From NCBI GenBank assembly GCA_009772925.1, contig WOUQ01000007.1, forward strand, positions 1 to 64,000: a DNA stretch of 64,000 nucleotides. The letters run 5' to 3'. The notes under the pieces are model-generated. The model saw only the letters and a list, made by a program, of their open reading frames with translations, had not been told where the DNA came from and did no database searches. The number at the start of each line of letters is the position of its first letter. Position 1 is the stretch's first letter. The translations under genes and the position numbers were made by a program. Origin of the DNA: a bacterium (lineage in GTDB: Bacteria; Pseudomonadota; Gammaproteobacteria; Burkholderiales; Thiobacillaceae). Positions 34,275 to 44,129 of this stretch are shown one piece after another.

Positions 34275-35729
34275 ATGGCCCATTACCTCCCCGTTTCCCG
34301 TGTCGCCCGCCTGGTCGGGCAGTCCCGCTCGGCGATCCAGCGCATGATCCACGACGGCGAACTGTCCACCTTCGACGGCATGGTCGACATGAATGAACTG
34401 CTGCGCGTCTTTCCCGGCGTGCAATGGGAGGATGACGGCGAATACAAGCGGGTGGAGGAGATCAAGGCCAAGGCCTTCGGCAAGCGGGTGTTCGAACGCA
34501 CCCTGCCGGACAAGGCGGTGCTGGCGGAACGGCTGTACGAGCTGGGCAAGGAATTCGCCGCCGCGAAAAGCCTGCTGCTGCATTACGACGAGGTGTTCCG
34601 CTTCCTCGGCGACAAGCTCGACGACGTGACGGAAACAGGGGGCGCGGCGACCGTGGATGCCGTGGCCGGACTCAAACATTGGCTCAAGCGCGAGCTCGAA
34701 GCGGCCCCCAGCGAGGCCGAACGGGCCGAGGCGCTGCTCGCCCAGGAAAGCGTGATGCGCATCATGTCCGTGCAAGTGACCGTGCAGCCCTCCGGCCACG
34801 AATTCTTCGTCGAGGGCAACGACACCCTGCTGGAAGCCGCCCTGCGCGCCGGCATTCCCCTCGATTACGGCTGCAGCAACGGCAATTGCGGGGAGTGCAA
34901 GGCCAGGCTGCTATCCGGCCAGGTCAAGAAAGTGCATCCCCACGACTTCGTCCTCAAGGATGTCGAAAAGGAGAACGGTGCCATTCTGCTGTGCTCCTAC
35001 ACGCCCATCACCGACGTCGTGCTGGAGGCCCATGTGGCCGGTGCCGATGACATCCCGGAACAGGAAATCCCCACCAAGGTGAAGGTGGTGGAGTTGCTCA
35101 ACGACCAGCTCGCCGCCCTGCATCTCACGGCGCCGCGCAGCAAGCGCCTGCGCTTCCTGGCTGGGCAGCACGTCACCCTGTCGGCGGACGGCGCCGAGGG
35201 GGAGTACTACGTCGCCAGTTGTCCCTGCGAGGACCGCCACATCGAAGTACACGTGCGTCGCGACAACCGAGGTTTCTCCCGCAAGGTGTTCGACGGCCTG
35301 CGCAAGGAAGACGGCGTCAGCCTGCTGGGGCCGCGCGGCCAGTTCGTCATGAAGCTTGATTCACGCCGGTCGCTGATCTTCGTCGCCTGGGAAGAGAGCT
35401 TCGCCCCCATCAAGAGCCTCGTGCAGCACGCCATGTCTCTGGAAACCGCTGATTCCATGCATCTCTACTGGGTGGCTGGCGAAGCCGGGCATTACCAGGA
35501 CAACCTGTGCCGGGCCTGGGCCGACGCACTCGACAACTTCACCTATCAGGCCCTCTCCATCGAGCCAGGCGCGGCGACGGTGGCGGAAGGCATCCTCGCC
35601 CATCATCCGGATCTCTCCCACATCGACATCTATGCCGCCGGTCCGGCCGCCTTCCTCAAGGCACTGGAGGCCGGCGCCCTGGCCAGGGGGCTGTCGCCCC
35701 TGGGCTGGCACGGGGAAATCGTCTTGTAG
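34275..35729 (+). CDS. HTH-like domain fused to 2Fe-2S ferredoxin / FAD-NAD reductase
   Basis: The 484-residue protein starts with a helix-turn-helix-like segment (residues 3-40: YLPVSRVARLVGQSRSAIQRMIHDGEL) resembling MerR/excisionase DNA-binding domains. A linker leads to a plant-type 2Fe-2S ferredoxin domain with Cys200, Cys205, Cys208 and Cys240 (CSNGNCGEC, LLCSY), then an FAD-binding and NAD-binding reductase module (about 270-484). The catalytic half resembles CDP-6-deoxyglucoseen or oxygenase reductases. A DNA-binding part on a redox module suggests redox-sensing regulation, but substrate and target are unknown. ATG 34275 is chosen at the start of the HTH; 34242 is an alternative. Confidence 0.85.
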   Translation: MAHYLPVSRVARLVGQSRSAIQRMIHDGELSTFDGMVDMNELLRVFPGVQWEDDGEYKRVEEIKAKAFGKRVFERTLPDKAVLAERLYELGKEFAAAKSLLLHYDEVFRFLGDKLDDVTETGGAATVDAVAGLKHWLKRELEAAPSEAERAEALLAQESVMRIMSVQVTVQPSGHEFFVEGNDTLLEAALRAGIPLDYGCSNGNCGECKARLLSGQVKKVHPHDFVLKDVEKENGAILLCSYTPITDVVLEAHVAGADDIPEQEIPTKVKVVELLNDQLAALHLTAPRSKRLRFLAGQHVTLSADGAEGEYYVASCPCEDRHIEVHVRRDNRGFSRKVFDGLRKEDGVSLLGPRGQFVMKLDSRRSLIFVAWEESFAPIKSLVQHAMSLETADSMHLYWVAGEAGHYQDNLCRAWADALDNFTYQALSIEPGAATVAEGILAHHPDLSHIDIYAAGPAAFLKALEAGALARGLSPLGWHGEIVL

Positions 35730-35877
35730 ATCGATGCGCGATTCCTCGGATAAGGATGAGGAACTTTGTGCATCTTCCTGTTCTATCTGCTCTTAACCCT
35801 GGTTTTCAGTAGTTTGAGCGCGGTCATGGACAGGCCTCATTTTTTCTATACCCCGATAAACAGGGGTTATTTTGCGG

Positions 35878-35906
35878 TTGATTGTGCGTCGCAATAGGCG
35901 TTAAAT
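35878..35906 (+). promoter_or_regulatory. Sigma-70-type promoter of the sdh operon
   Basis: TTGATT (35878-35883), a 17-base spacer and TTAAAT (35901-35906), 56 bases upstream of the sdhC start. It lies in the 233-base gap after the reductase gene, which otherwise shows a weak CCCC/GGGG hairpin at 35850-35867 followed by TATTTT, possibly a terminator of the upstream gene. Confidence 0.5.
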
Positions 35907-35962
35907 GTTGCGCCATTGTGAAGCCCCGGAGCGATCCGGTGCGTCGCACGCGAGGATCAGAC

Positions 35963-36364
35963 ATGAACCGGCAGATGAACCGCAAACGACCGTTTTTCCT
36001 CAATCTGCTCGCCATCCGCTTGCCCATCGGCGGCGTGGTGTCGATCCTGCACCGCGTCAGCGGCGCCGCCCTTTCCCTGCTGATTCCCATCCTGCTTTAC
36101 CTGCTCTGGCGCTCCCTGCGCTCGCCGGCCGACTACACCGCGGTGGCGGGCTTTTTCTCCGGCGGCCTCGGCTGGCTCATCGGCCTCGGTCTGCTGTGGG
36201 CGCTGCTGCACCATTTCCTTGCCGGTCTACGCCATCTGGGCCTGGACTTCGGTCTGGGGGAGGGGAGGGATCGCGCCCGTCAGACCGCCTGGTTCAGCCT
36301 GGCCTTGGCCATCGCCCTGACCGGCCTGATCGGCCTGTCGACACTGTCCGGAGGTGGCGCATGA
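35963..36364 (+). CDS. sdhC: Succinate dehydrogenase cytochrome b556 subunit SdhC
   Basis: A 133-residue inner-membrane anchor of complex II. The signature [29 protein letters not shown] and the haem-binding [15 protein letters not shown] are present, with three transmembrane helices. GAGGA stands 7 bases before ATG 35963; the open frame extends further up but the conserved N terminus begins here. It overlaps sdhD by 4 bases. Confidence 0.94.
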   Translation: MNRQMNRKRPFFLNLLAIRLPIGGVVSILHRVSGAALSLLIPILLYLLWRSLRSPADYTAVAGFFSGGLGWLIGLGLLWALLHHFLAGLRHLGLDFGLGEGRDRARQTAWFSLALAIALTGLIGLSTLSGGGA

Positions 36365-36705
36365 GACACGTCGGCGGTGCCCATCGCGGCCTCGACATGT
36401 GGCTGCTGCAGCGCGCCAGCGCGCTGTACATGGCGGGTTTTCTGGTTGCCTTCCTCGTGCTGCTGCTCGCCGCTGGCCCCATGGGCTACGAGACCTGGCG
36501 CGGACTGTTCGCGCCCATGTACATGAAGGTGGGCGGGCTACTTTTCGTCACCGCCCTGCTGGTGCATGCCTGGATCGGCCTGCGCGAGATTTTCATCGAC
36601 TATGTGCATTGCCTGGTGTTGCGCCTGGGCCTGTACCTGGCTTTCGGCATCCTGTACCTGGGTTGCCTGGCCTGGAGCGTGGACATCCTGTGGAGCGTGA
36701 AGTGA
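36361..36705 (+). CDS. sdhD: Succinate dehydrogenase membrane anchor SdhD
   Basis: A 114-residue three-helix anchor. [14 protein letters not shown] (about residues 71-84) holds the second haem b ligand His and the quinone-site Asp-Tyr. Starts ATGA-coupled to sdhC and overlaps sdhA's GTG start by 4 bases (GTGA). Confidence 0.93.
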   Translation: MRHVGGAHRGLDMWLLQRASALYMAGFLVAFLVLLLAAGPMGYETWRGLFAPMYMKVGGLLFVTALLVHAWIGLREIFIDYVHCLVLRLGLYLAFGILYLGCLAWSVDILWSVK

Positions 36706-38474
36706 CTCAAACCCGGATTCCGAAACGTACGTTTGATGCCGTGATTGTCGGCGGCGGGGGAGCCGGCCTGCGCGCCGCCCTGCAACTGTCCCAGGCCAAC
36801 CTGAAGGTGGCCCTGCTGTCCAAGGTCTTTCCCACCCGCTCGCATACCGTGTCCGCCCAGGGCGGCATTACCGCGGCCCTGGCCAACGTCTCCGAAGACA
36901 ACTGGCACTGGCACATGTACGACACGGTGAAGGGTTCCGACTACCTGGGCGACCAGGATGCCATCGAGTTCATGTGCCGCAACGCCCTGCCGGCGGTGTA
37001 CGAACTGGAGCACATGGGCCTGCCGTTCTCCCGCCTGGACAACGGCAAGATCTACCAGCGCCCCTTCGGCGGTCAGTCCAAGAACTACGGCGGCGAACAG
37101 GCCATCCGCACCTGCGCCGCCGCCGACCGCACCGGCCACGCCCTGCTGCACACCCTGTACCAGCGCAACATCGCCGCCCGCACCCAGTTCTTCGAGGAGT
37201 TCTTCGCCCTTGACCTGATCCGCGACGACGAAGGCTATGTGCTCGGCGTGGTGGCCATGGAGATTGAAACCGGTGAAGCCAGCTTCTTCGAAGCCCGTGC
37301 GACACTGCTGGCCACGGGGGGTGCCTGCCGCATTTTCCGCCATTCCACCAACGCCCACATCAACACCGGCGACGGCCTCGGCATGGTGCTGCGCGCCGGC
37401 CTGCCCCTGGAGGACATGGAGTTCTGGCAGTTCCATCCCACCGGCATTCCCGAGGTGGGCAGCCTGATTACCGAAGGCGTGCGTGGCGAAGGCGGCATCC
37501 TCTACAACAAGGACGGCGAGGCGTTCATGCCCCACTATGCGCCCAACGCCAAGGACCTGGCCTCGCGCGACGTGGTGGCGCGAGCCATCGCCCAGGAAAT
37601 TCGCGCCGGGCGCGGCTGCGGCGAGCATGGCGACTACGTGCACCTGGACATCCGCAAGCTCGGCGCGGAAAAGATCAAGGCCCGGCTGCCGGGCATCCGC
37701 GAACTGTCCATGCAGTTCGCCGGCGTCGATCCCATCGATGCGCCCATTCCGGTCACGCCCACGGCGCACTACATGATGGGCGGCATTCCCACCAACCTGC
37801 ACGGTCAGGTGGTTTCGCCGGTGCGCACCGGTCCCGAGGAGGCGGTACCCGGCCTCTACGCCGTGGGCGAGTGCGCCTGTGTCTCGGTGCATGGCGCCAA
37901 CCGCCTGGGCGGCAATTCCCTGCTCGACCTGGTGGTGTTCGGCCGCGCCGCCGGCCAGCATGTCATCGAGTACCTGCGCGAGAATCCTTTCCCGCGCAGC
38001 GTGTCAGAGGAAAGGCTGAACCTCGCCCTGCACCGCCTGGCCCGCTGGGAGAAGCCCAAGGGCACGGAAACCGTGGCCGGCCTGCGCGGGGAAATGCAGA
38101 AGATCATGCAGGACCACTGCGGCGTCTACCGTACCGAGGCGCTGCTCAAGGAAGGCCTGGAACTCCTCGACAAGGTACAGGCCCGCCTGCCGGACGCGGC
38201 GCTGGCGGACCGTAGCCGGATGTTCAACACCGCTCGTCTGGAAGCTCTGGAACTGGAAAACCTCCTGCTCATTGCCCGCGCCACCCTTGTGTCCGCCCTG
38301 GCGCGCACGGAAAGCCGCGGCGCCCACACGCGGGAAGACCATCCCCAGCGGGACGACGACCACTGGCTGCGCCACACGCTCTATTTCAGGCAGAACGACC
38401 AGCTCGACTACAAGCCGGTGCGGCTCAAGCCCCTGACCGTCGAGACCTTCCAGCCGAAGGAAAGGACGTATTGA
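36702..38474 (+). CDS. sdhA: Succinate dehydrogenase flavoprotein subunit SdhA
   Basis: The 590-residue catalytic subunit oxidises succinate to fumarate with covalent [20 protein letters not shown] binds FAD; the flavinylation His is in [16 protein letters not shown]; catalytic HPTGI, the Arg of RGEGG and [19 protein letters not shown] are all present. The start is GTG 36702, overlapping sdhD. Succinate dehydrogenase rather than fumarate reductase is indicated by the sdhCDAB order. Confidence 0.97.
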   Translation: MTQTRIPKRTFDAVIVGGGGAGLRAALQLSQANLKVALLSKVFPTRSHTVSAQGGITAALANVSEDNWHWHMYDTVKGSDYLGDQDAIEFMCRNALPAVYELEHMGLPFSRLDNGKIYQRPFGGQSKNYGGEQAIRTCAAADRTGHALLHTLYQRNIAARTQFFEEFFALDLIRDDEGYVLGVVAMEIETGEASFFEARATLLATGGACRIFRHSTNAHINTGDGLGMVLRAGLPLEDMEFWQFHPTGIPEVGSLITEGVRGEGGILYNKDGEAFMPHYAPNAKDLASRDVVARAIAQEIRAGRGCGEHGDYVHLDIRKLGAEKIKARLPGIRELSMQFAGVDPIDAPIPVTPTAHYMMGGIPTNLHGQVVSPVRTGPEEAVPGLYAVGECACVSVHGANRLGGNSLLDLVVFGRAAGQHVIEYLRENPFPRSVSEERLNLALHRLARWEKPKGTETVAGLRGEMQKIMQDHCGVYRTEALLKEGLELLDKVQARLPDAALADRSRMFNTARLEALELENLLLIARATLVSALARTESRGAHTREDHPQRDDDHWLRHTLYFRQNDQLDYKPVRLKPLTVETFQPKERTY

Positions 38475-38499
38475 TGGCCATGGCAATAGAGGAAGCCTG

Positions 38500-39198
38500 A
38501 TGAAATTCCGCATCTACCGCTACGACCCCGAACTCGGCTCGGCGCCGCGCATGCAGGATTACGAGCTCGACTTCGATGCCAAGGGCAAGAAGGTGCTGGA
38601 CGCCCTCATCGCCATCAAGGACACCCTGGACGAGAGCCTGTCCTTCCGACGTTCCTGCCGGGAGGGCGTGTGCGGCTCCGACGGCGTCAACGTCAACGGC
38701 AGCAACGTGCTGGCCTGCATCACCGACCTCGAAGGACTCAAGGAGCCCATCACCATCCGGCCGCTGCCGCGGCTCGGCGTGATTCGCGACCTGATCGTCG
38801 ACATGGCCCAGTTCTACCAGCATTACAAGGCGGTGAAGCCCTATCTCATCAACCTCGACCCGGAGCCGGAGAACGAGCGCCTGCAAAGCCCGGAGGACCG
38901 GGCCGAACTGGACGGCCTGTGGGAATGCATCCTGTGCGGCTGCTGCACCACTTCCTGCCCGTCGTTCTGGTGGAACCCGGACAAGTTCCTCGGCCCGGCC
39001 GCGCTGTTGCAGGGCTACCGCTTCATCGCCGACAGCCGCGACCAGGCCACCGACGAGCGCCTCGACTTCCTGGAAGATCCTTATCGCCTGTTCCGCTGCC
39101 ACGGCATCATGAACTGCGTGGAAGTCTGCCCCAAGGGCTTGAACCCCACCGAGGCCATCGGCAAAATCAAGTCGCTCCTCGTGAAACGGGCGCTGTAG
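38500..39198 (+). CDS. sdhB: Succinate dehydrogenase iron-sulfur subunit SdhB
   Basis: The 232-residue subunit carries the 2Fe-2S cysteines in SCREGVCGSDGVNVNG and LACITDL, the 4Fe-4S set CILCGCCTTSCPSFWW and the 3Fe-4S set CHGIMNCVEVCPKGLNP. It links SdhA to the membrane anchors. It starts 25 bases after sdhA. Confidence 0.97.
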   Translation: MKFRIYRYDPELGSAPRMQDYELDFDAKGKKVLDALIAIKDTLDESLSFRRSCREGVCGSDGVNVNGSNVLACITDLEGLKEPITIRPLPRLGVIRDLIVDMAQFYQHYKAVKPYLINLDPEPENERLQSPEDRAELDGLWECILCGCCTTSCPSFWWNPDKFLGPAALLQGYRFIADSRDQATDERLDFLEDPYRLFRCHGIMNCVEVCPKGLNPTEAIGKIKSLLVKRAL

Positions 39199-39211
39199 CC
39201 CCGCCGGCTCC

Positions 39212-39472
39212 GTGCCGCATCCAGAGCTTCCCAGTCCTGGCCGCCTGCGCTGGCTTTGCCGGCGCGGCATGCTCGAACTGGATGCGTGGCTGACCCTGTT
39301 CCTCGACACCCGCCATGGCGAACTTTCCGTGCAGCAGCAGGCGGCCTTCGCGCGACTCCTCGAACAGGACGACATGGTCCTGTTCGACTGGTTCACCGGG
39401 GAGCAGGCGCCGCCCGACGAGTTTCTCGACGTGGTGGCATTGATCCGATCAACCCGATATCCGAGACCATGA
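39212..39472 (+). CDS. sdhE: FAD assembly factor SdhE
   Basis: The 86-residue protein contains the SdhE/SdhAF2 motif [17 protein letters not shown] (residues 11-27), with the RGM(L)ELD core needed for flavinylation of SdhA, and [13 protein letters not shown]. The start is GTG 39212, 13 bases after sdhB. Its stop overlaps the gltA start (ATGA). Placement inside the sdh-gltA operon fits its role. Confidence 0.93.
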   Translation: MPHPELPSPGRLRWLCRRGMLELDAWLTLFLDTRHGELSVQQQAAFARLLEQDDMVLFDWFTGEQAPPDEFLDVVALIRSTRYPRP

Positions 39473-40761
39473 ACAAGCCCAATGCCACCCTGAAAATCGG
39501 CGAGCACACCATCGACCTGCCCAGCATGGGCGGCACCCTCGGGCCGGATGTGATCGATACCCGCGCCCTGGGCAACCAGGGTTACTTCACCTACGACCCC
39601 GGGTTCCTCTCCACGGCGAGCTGTTCCTCCAGCATCACCTTCATCGACGGCGAGCAGGGCCTGCTCTATTACCGGGGCTATCCCATCGAACAACTGGCCG
39701 AGCGCTCGGATTTCCTGGAGACCGCCTACCTGCTCTGGCACGGCGAACTGCCCAACGCCGAGCAGAAGAAGGAATTCGATTTCCTGGTCAGCCGCCACAC
39801 CATGCTGCACGATCAGATGTTGTCCCTCTACAAGGGCTTCCGCCGCGATGCCCATCCCATGGCGGTGATGGTCTCCATCATCGGCGCCATGGCGGCTTTC
39901 TACCCGGAAAGCAGCGACGTGGCCGACGCCAAGCAGCGGGAGATTTCCATGTTCCGCCTGCTCGCCAAGGTGCCCACGGTGGCGGCCTGGTCCTACAAGT
40001 ACAACAAGGGTGAGCCTTTCGTATACCCGCAGAATGACCTGGGCTACACCGAGAACTTCCTGTACATGCTGCATGCCACGCCCTGTGAGCGCTATGAACC
40101 CAGCCCCGTGCTCTCGCGGGCCCTGGATCGCATCTTCATTCTGCACGCGGACCACGAGCAGAACGCCTCCACCTCCACCGTGCGCATCGCCGGCTCCAGC
40201 TATGCGAACCCCTTCGCCTGCATCGCCGCGGGCACCGCCTGCCTGTGGGGCCCCCTGCACGGCGGCGCCAACGAGGCGGTGCTGAAGATGCTGGCGGACA
40301 TCGGCGACGTCTCCCACATCGGCGAATACATCAACAAGGCCAAGGACAAGGCCTCCGGCTTCAAGCTCATGGGCTTCGGCCACCGCGTCTACAAGCACAT
40401 GGACCCGCGCGCCGCGATCATGCGCCAGACCTGCCACGAGGTGCTGGACGAACTCGGCCTGCACGACGACCCGATGTTCAGGATCGCCCTCAAGCTGGAG
40501 CAAATCGCCCTGGAGGACGAGTACTTCGTCCAGAAGAAGTTGTACCCCAACGTCGACTTCTATTCGGGCATCGTGCTGCGCGCCCTGGGCATTCCCACCT
40601 CGATGTTCACCGCCATCTTCGCCCTGGCCCGCACCGCCGGCTGGATCGCCCAGTGGAACGAGATGGTGGCCTCGCCCGGCCACAAGATCGCCCGGCCCAG
40701 GCAGCTTTACACCGGACCACAGCGGCGGGAGTTCGTGCCCATCGCGCTCAGGGGGGCATGA
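39469..40761 (+). CDS. gltA: Citrate synthase (type II)
   Basis: The 430-residue hexameric-type citrate synthase condenses acetyl-CoA and oxaloacetate. Catalytic His and Asp motifs are visible: [31 protein letters not shown] and the Asp in NVDFYSGI. The zinc-free proteobacterial N-terminal domain is present. ATG 39469 overlaps the sdhE stop. Grouping with sdh suggests joint regulation. Confidence 0.97.
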   Translation: MNKPNATLKIGEHTIDLPSMGGTLGPDVIDTRALGNQGYFTYDPGFLSTASCSSSITFIDGEQGLLYYRGYPIEQLAERSDFLETAYLLWHGELPNAEQKKEFDFLVSRHTMLHDQMLSLYKGFRRDAHPMAVMVSIIGAMAAFYPESSDVADAKQREISMFRLLAKVPTVAAWSYKYNKGEPFVYPQNDLGYTENFLYMLHATPCERYEPSPVLSRALDRIFILHADHEQNASTSTVRIAGSSYANPFACIAAGTACLWGPLHGGANEAVLKMLADIGDVSHIGEYINKAKDKASGFKLMGFGHRVYKHMDPRAAIMRQTCHEVLDELGLHDDPMFRIALKLEQIALEDEYFVQKKLYPNVDFYSGIVLRALGIPTSMFTAIFALARTAGWIAQWNEMVASPGHKIARPRQLYTGPQRREFVPIALRGA

Positions 40762-40775
40762 CCGGCGTCAATTTC

Positions 40776-40838
40776 CGAGTGAATCACTCGTAAGTTGATC
40801 TTGCAGCGCAGCAATACACGCGCTAGCTTGAACTAGCG
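40776..40838. promoter_or_regulatory. Two inverted repeats in the sucA leader
   Basis: CGAGTG-AAT-CACTCG (40776-40790) and CGCTAG-CTTGAA-CTAGCG (40821-40838; an 8-bp stem with one G-U in RNA) occupy the 96 bases between gltA and sucA. A GAGGGG Shine-Dalgarno follows at 40848. They may be regulator sites or leader structure. Confidence 0.4.
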
Positions 40839-40857
40839 TGATTTACGAGGGGCAGAC

Positions 40858-43566
40858 ATGAAGCGCGATTCACTACCCGCCACCGCCTTGTTTTCCGGCA
40901 GCGCCGACTACCTCGCGGCCCTGGAGGCGGAAAAACCCGAGTTGCTGCCGGCTCCGGCACCGGTGCGCTTCGAGAAGAAGGAAGCGGTCACGGTCTCCGA
41001 CCTGCCCTTGCTGAAATGCGAGGCCACGCAAGTCGGCGTGCTGCAACTCATCAACGCCTACCGCTTCCACGGTTTCCGCGCCGCAAACCTGGATCCCCTG
41101 AACCGGCTGCCGCCGCCCCATATTCCGGAGCTCGATCCCGGCAACCACGGCCTGACCCCCGCCGACCTGGACGCCGAGTATGAAACCGGTTCCCTGGCCG
41201 GTCCGGCCCGTGACACCCTGCGCAACATCATCGCCCGGGTGACCAAAGCCTACTGCGGCACGCTGTCCGCCGAGTACATGCATCTGACGGACACCCAGCA
41301 GAAGCGCTGGCTGCAAAAACGCCTGGAGAGCGAGGATCTCGCGCCCAGGTTCGACGACGAACTGCGCCGCTGGCTGCTGACCCAGCTCACCGCTGCCGAG
41401 ACCCTGGAGAAGACCCTGCACACCCGCTTCGTCGGGCAGAAGCGGTTCTCTCTGGAAGGCGGCGAATCCCTGATTCCCCTGCTCAACGACCTCATCGACC
41501 AGGCGGCCCGCGCCGGCATCCAGGAAATCGGCCTGGGCATGGCCCACCGGGGCCGCCTCAACGTGCTGCACAACGTGCTGGGTCGTTCGGTCATCGAGTT
41601 GTTCGAGCATGCCCACCACGACGAGGTAGAGGCGCACAAGACCGGCGACGTGAAGTACCACCAGGGTTTCGCCGCCGACCTGACCCCGCCCGGTGGTCCC
41701 ATCCGCGTCGCCCTGGCCTTCAACCCTTCCCATCTGGAGATCGTCAACCCGGTGGTGGAAGGTTGGGTGCGCGCCCAGCAGCAGCGCCGCGGCGACCGAG
41801 ACGGCAGCCAGGTCATGCCCATCCTCATCCACGGCGACGCGGCCTTCGCCGGCCAGGGCGTGGTCATGGAAACCCTGAACATGGCGGCGACGCGCGGTTT
41901 CAAAACCGGCGGCACCATCCACGTCGTCATCAACAACCAGATCGGCTTCACCACCTCCGATCCGCGCGATTCGCGCTCCAGCCTCTACTGCACCGATGTC
42001 ATGAAGATGGTGGAAGGCCCGGTCCTGCATGTGAACGGGGACGATCCCGAGGCGGTGATCCGCGCCACCCGCATCGCCATCGAGTACCGCATGTTCTGGA
42101 AGCGGGACATCGCCATCGACCTCATCTGCTACCGCCGCCTGGGCCACAACGAGCAGGACGAACCCATGGCCACCCAGCCTCTGATGTACCGGCGCATCCA
42201 TGCCCTGCCCGGCACCCGCTCGCTGTACGCGGAAAAGCTGGTGGGGCAGGGCGTGGTGGAGGAGGGCGGCCCCGATGCCCTGATCCGGGACTACAAAAAA
42301 TGCCTGGATACGCCGGCGTGCCGTCAGGCTGGGGGCGGCAAGAGCGAATTCGCCGCGGACTGGAACCTCTACAAGTACACCCATTGGCGCGTCGCCACAC
42401 GCACTGCCATCCCCATGAACCGGCTGCAGGCCCTGGCCAAGCGACTGGTGGACGTACCGGCGAGCTTCACCCTGCATCCCCGGGTGAAGAAGATCATCGA
42501 CGACCGCAGGCAGATGGGGGAGGGCGCCCTGCCCCTGGACTGGGGCATGGCAGAAAGCCTGGCCTATGCCAGCCTGCTTACCGACGGCACACCGGTGCGG
42601 CTGTCCGGCCAGGACTCCGGCCGCGGCACCTTCTTCCACCGCCATGCCGTGCTGCACGACCAGAACCGGGAGAAGTGGGATTCCGGCGCCTACATTCCGC
42701 TGCAACATCTGATTCCCGGCCAGGCCAACTTCCTGGTGATCGACTCCCTGCTGTCGGAGGAGGCGGTACTGGCGTTCGAATATGGCTACGCCGGCTCGGC
42801 GCCCGACCAACTGGTGATCTGGGAAGCCCAGTTCGGCGATTTCGTCAACGGCGCCCAGGTGGTCATCGACCAGTTCATCGCCTCCGGCGAGACCAAGTGG
42901 GACCGCCTGAACGGCCTGACCCTATTCCTGCCGCATGGCTACGAAGGGCAGGGGCCCGAGCACTCTTCCGGGCGCATCGAGCGCTTCCTGCAGCTCACCG
43001 CCCACGACAATATCCAGATCGCCCAGCCCAGCACGCCGGCACAGATCTTCCATCTGCTGCGGCGTCAGGTGGTGCGGCCTTACCGGCGGCCTTTGATCGT
43101 GTTCACGCCGAAGAGCCTGCTGCGGCATGCCGATGCGACTTCGGCCTTGCAGGAACTCGCCCAGGGCGCTTTCCAGCCGATCCTGGATGATCCGGACGCA
43201 CCGGATCCAGCCCACGTTAGCCGCCTCGTATTCTGCAGTGGCCGGGTTTATTACGATTTGGCGAAGGCGCGCAGGGAAAAGCAGTTGTCGCATATCGCAC
43301 TGATTCGGGTGGAACAGCTTTACCCGGTGGCAGACCTGGAATTGCAGGCATTACTTGCGCGTTATGCAAAAGCCGGAGAGATCGTCTGGGCTCAGGATGA
43401 ACCCAGAAATCAGGGCCCCTGGCGTTTCATGGCGCATCATCTGGCGCGCTTTTGCAAGACTCCCCTGATTTATGCCGGTCGACCGGAATCTTCAGCGCCC
43501 GCAACGGGTATCGCCAGCCTGCACAAGAAACAGTTGGAAGAGATCCTGGCAATCGCATTGGACTGA
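40858..43566 (+). CDS. sucA: 2-oxoglutarate dehydrogenase E1 component
   Basis: The thiamine-diphosphate E1 subunit (902 residues) decarboxylates 2-oxoglutarate. GMAHRGRLNVLHNVLG, HGDAAFAGQG, NNQIGFTTS and YRRLGHNEQDEP are E1o motifs. A foreign-looking peptide, CLDTPACRQAGGG (about residues 481-493), occurs where relatives have a longer polar stretch. The last about 130 codons (from about 43170) switch to lower-GC codon use. The usual sucB and lpd genes do not follow; a terminator and a convergent hns-like gene do. Confidence 0.95.
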   Translation: MKRDSLPATALFSGSADYLAALEAEKPELLPAPAPVRFEKKEAVTVSDLPLLKCEATQVGVLQLINAYRFHGFRAANLDPLNRLPPPHIPELDPGNHGLTPADLDAEYETGSLAGPARDTLRNIIARVTKAYCGTLSAEYMHLTDTQQKRWLQKRLESEDLAPRFDDELRRWLLTQLTAAETLEKTLHTRFVGQKRFSLEGGESLIPLLNDLIDQAARAGIQEIGLGMAHRGRLNVLHNVLGRSVIELFEHAHHDEVEAHKTGDVKYHQGFAADLTPPGGPIRVALAFNPSHLEIVNPVVEGWVRAQQQRRGDRDGSQVMPILIHGDAAFAGQGVVMETLNMAATRGFKTGGTIHVVINNQIGFTTSDPRDSRSSLYCTDVMKMVEGPVLHVNGDDPEAVIRATRIAIEYRMFWKRDIAIDLICYRRLGHNEQDEPMATQPLMYRRIHALPGTRSLYAEKLVGQGVVEEGGPDALIRDYKKCLDTPACRQAGGGKSEFAADWNLYKYTHWRVATRTAIPMNRLQALAKRLVDVPASFTLHPRVKKIIDDRRQMGEGALPLDWGMAESLAYASLLTDGTPVRLSGQDSGRGTFFHRHAVLHDQNREKWDSGAYIPLQHLIPGQANFLVIDSLLSEEAVLAFEYGYAGSAPDQLVIWEAQFGDFVNGAQVVIDQFIASGETKWDRLNGLTLFLPHGYEGQGPEHSSGRIERFLQLTAHDNIQIAQPSTPAQIFHLLRRQVVRPYRRPLIVFTPKSLLRHADATSALQELAQGAFQPILDDPDAPDPAHVSRLVFCSGRVYYDLAKARREKQLSHIALIRVEQLYPVADLELQALLARYAKAGEIVWAQDEPRNQGPWRFMAHHLARFCKTPLIYAGRPESSAPATGIASLHKKQLEEILAIALD

Positions 43567-43577
43567 TCCGGCATCGA

Positions 43578-43608
43578 ATAAAAAAAGCCCCGTCACGCGG
43601 GGCTTTTG
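43578..43608. terminator. Bidirectional Rho-independent terminator
   Basis: GCCCCG (43587-43592), loop TCACG, CGGGGC (43598-43603), then TTTT; preceded by an A-run (43580-43586) that becomes a T-run on the minus strand. It serves sucA on the plus strand and the hns-like gene, which ends at 43626, on the minus strand. Confidence 0.88.
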
Positions 43609-43625
43609 TATTGCACGAGCGGAAT

Positions 43626-43919
43626 TCAGATTCTGCAGGAATCCAGGCTGCCGCCCTGTTTCTCCAAATCCACGACCCAACCCGGGCGACGGCCGCGGCC
43701 GGACCAGGTCTTGCCACTGGCGGGATCACGATACTTGGCATTGCCGCCACGGGCACGGCCCTTGCCGCTCTTACCACCCAGGTCCTCCAGGGTAATGCCG
43801 TATTCCACCATCATGCGCTTGATTTCGGTGATGGTGGCGGCCATTTCCTGCTTGCGGGCTTCCTTCGCTTTCAGTTTCAAGTCTTCGATTTGCGAAAGGA
43901 TTTCCTGATATGAAGCCAT
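43626..43919 (-). CDS. H-NS family nucleoid protein
   Basis: The 97-residue protein has an N-terminal helical oligomerisation part (SYQEILSQIEDLKLKAKEARKQE) and the H-NS DNA-binding end KYRDPASGKTWSGRGRRPGWV with the GRGRRP minor-groove core. H-NS proteins silence AT-rich or foreign DNA. ATG 43919 has GGAG 8 bases upstream and a good promoter at 43961-43990. Confidence 0.92.
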   Translation of the reverse strand: MASYQEILSQIEDLKLKAKEARKQEMAATITEIKRMMVEYGITLEDLGGKSGKGRARGGNAKYRDPASGKTWSGRGRRPGWVVDLEKQGGSLDSCRI

Positions 43920-43960
43920 ACGTGTTCTCCAAAGAATGTCAGTGCCCAAACGGACGGCGA

Positions 43961-43990
43961 ATCATAATGACGAGCAGTGACATTATGCAA
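43961..43990 (-). promoter_or_regulatory. Promoter of the hns-like gene
   Basis: Minus strand: TTGCAT (43990-43985), an 18-base spacer and TATGAT (43966-43961), 42 bases before ATG 43919. Confidence 0.55.
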
Positions 43991-44129
43991 GACCGCATTG
44001 CAGAGCAACCCTGTTAAGCGTTCCTCGTCAGCAGATCAGGCTGATGCACCATTCCCGCCGCATTGGCCATTTCATCACGCTCAATGCGGCGACCATGGCA
44101 ATGGATTGGCCACGCGAAAACCAATGCCT

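Noticed and set aside
36600-37961. 453-residue minus-strand open frame opposite sdhA
   Set aside because: Same shadow effect; the plus strand encodes an intact SdhA with all catalytic motifs.
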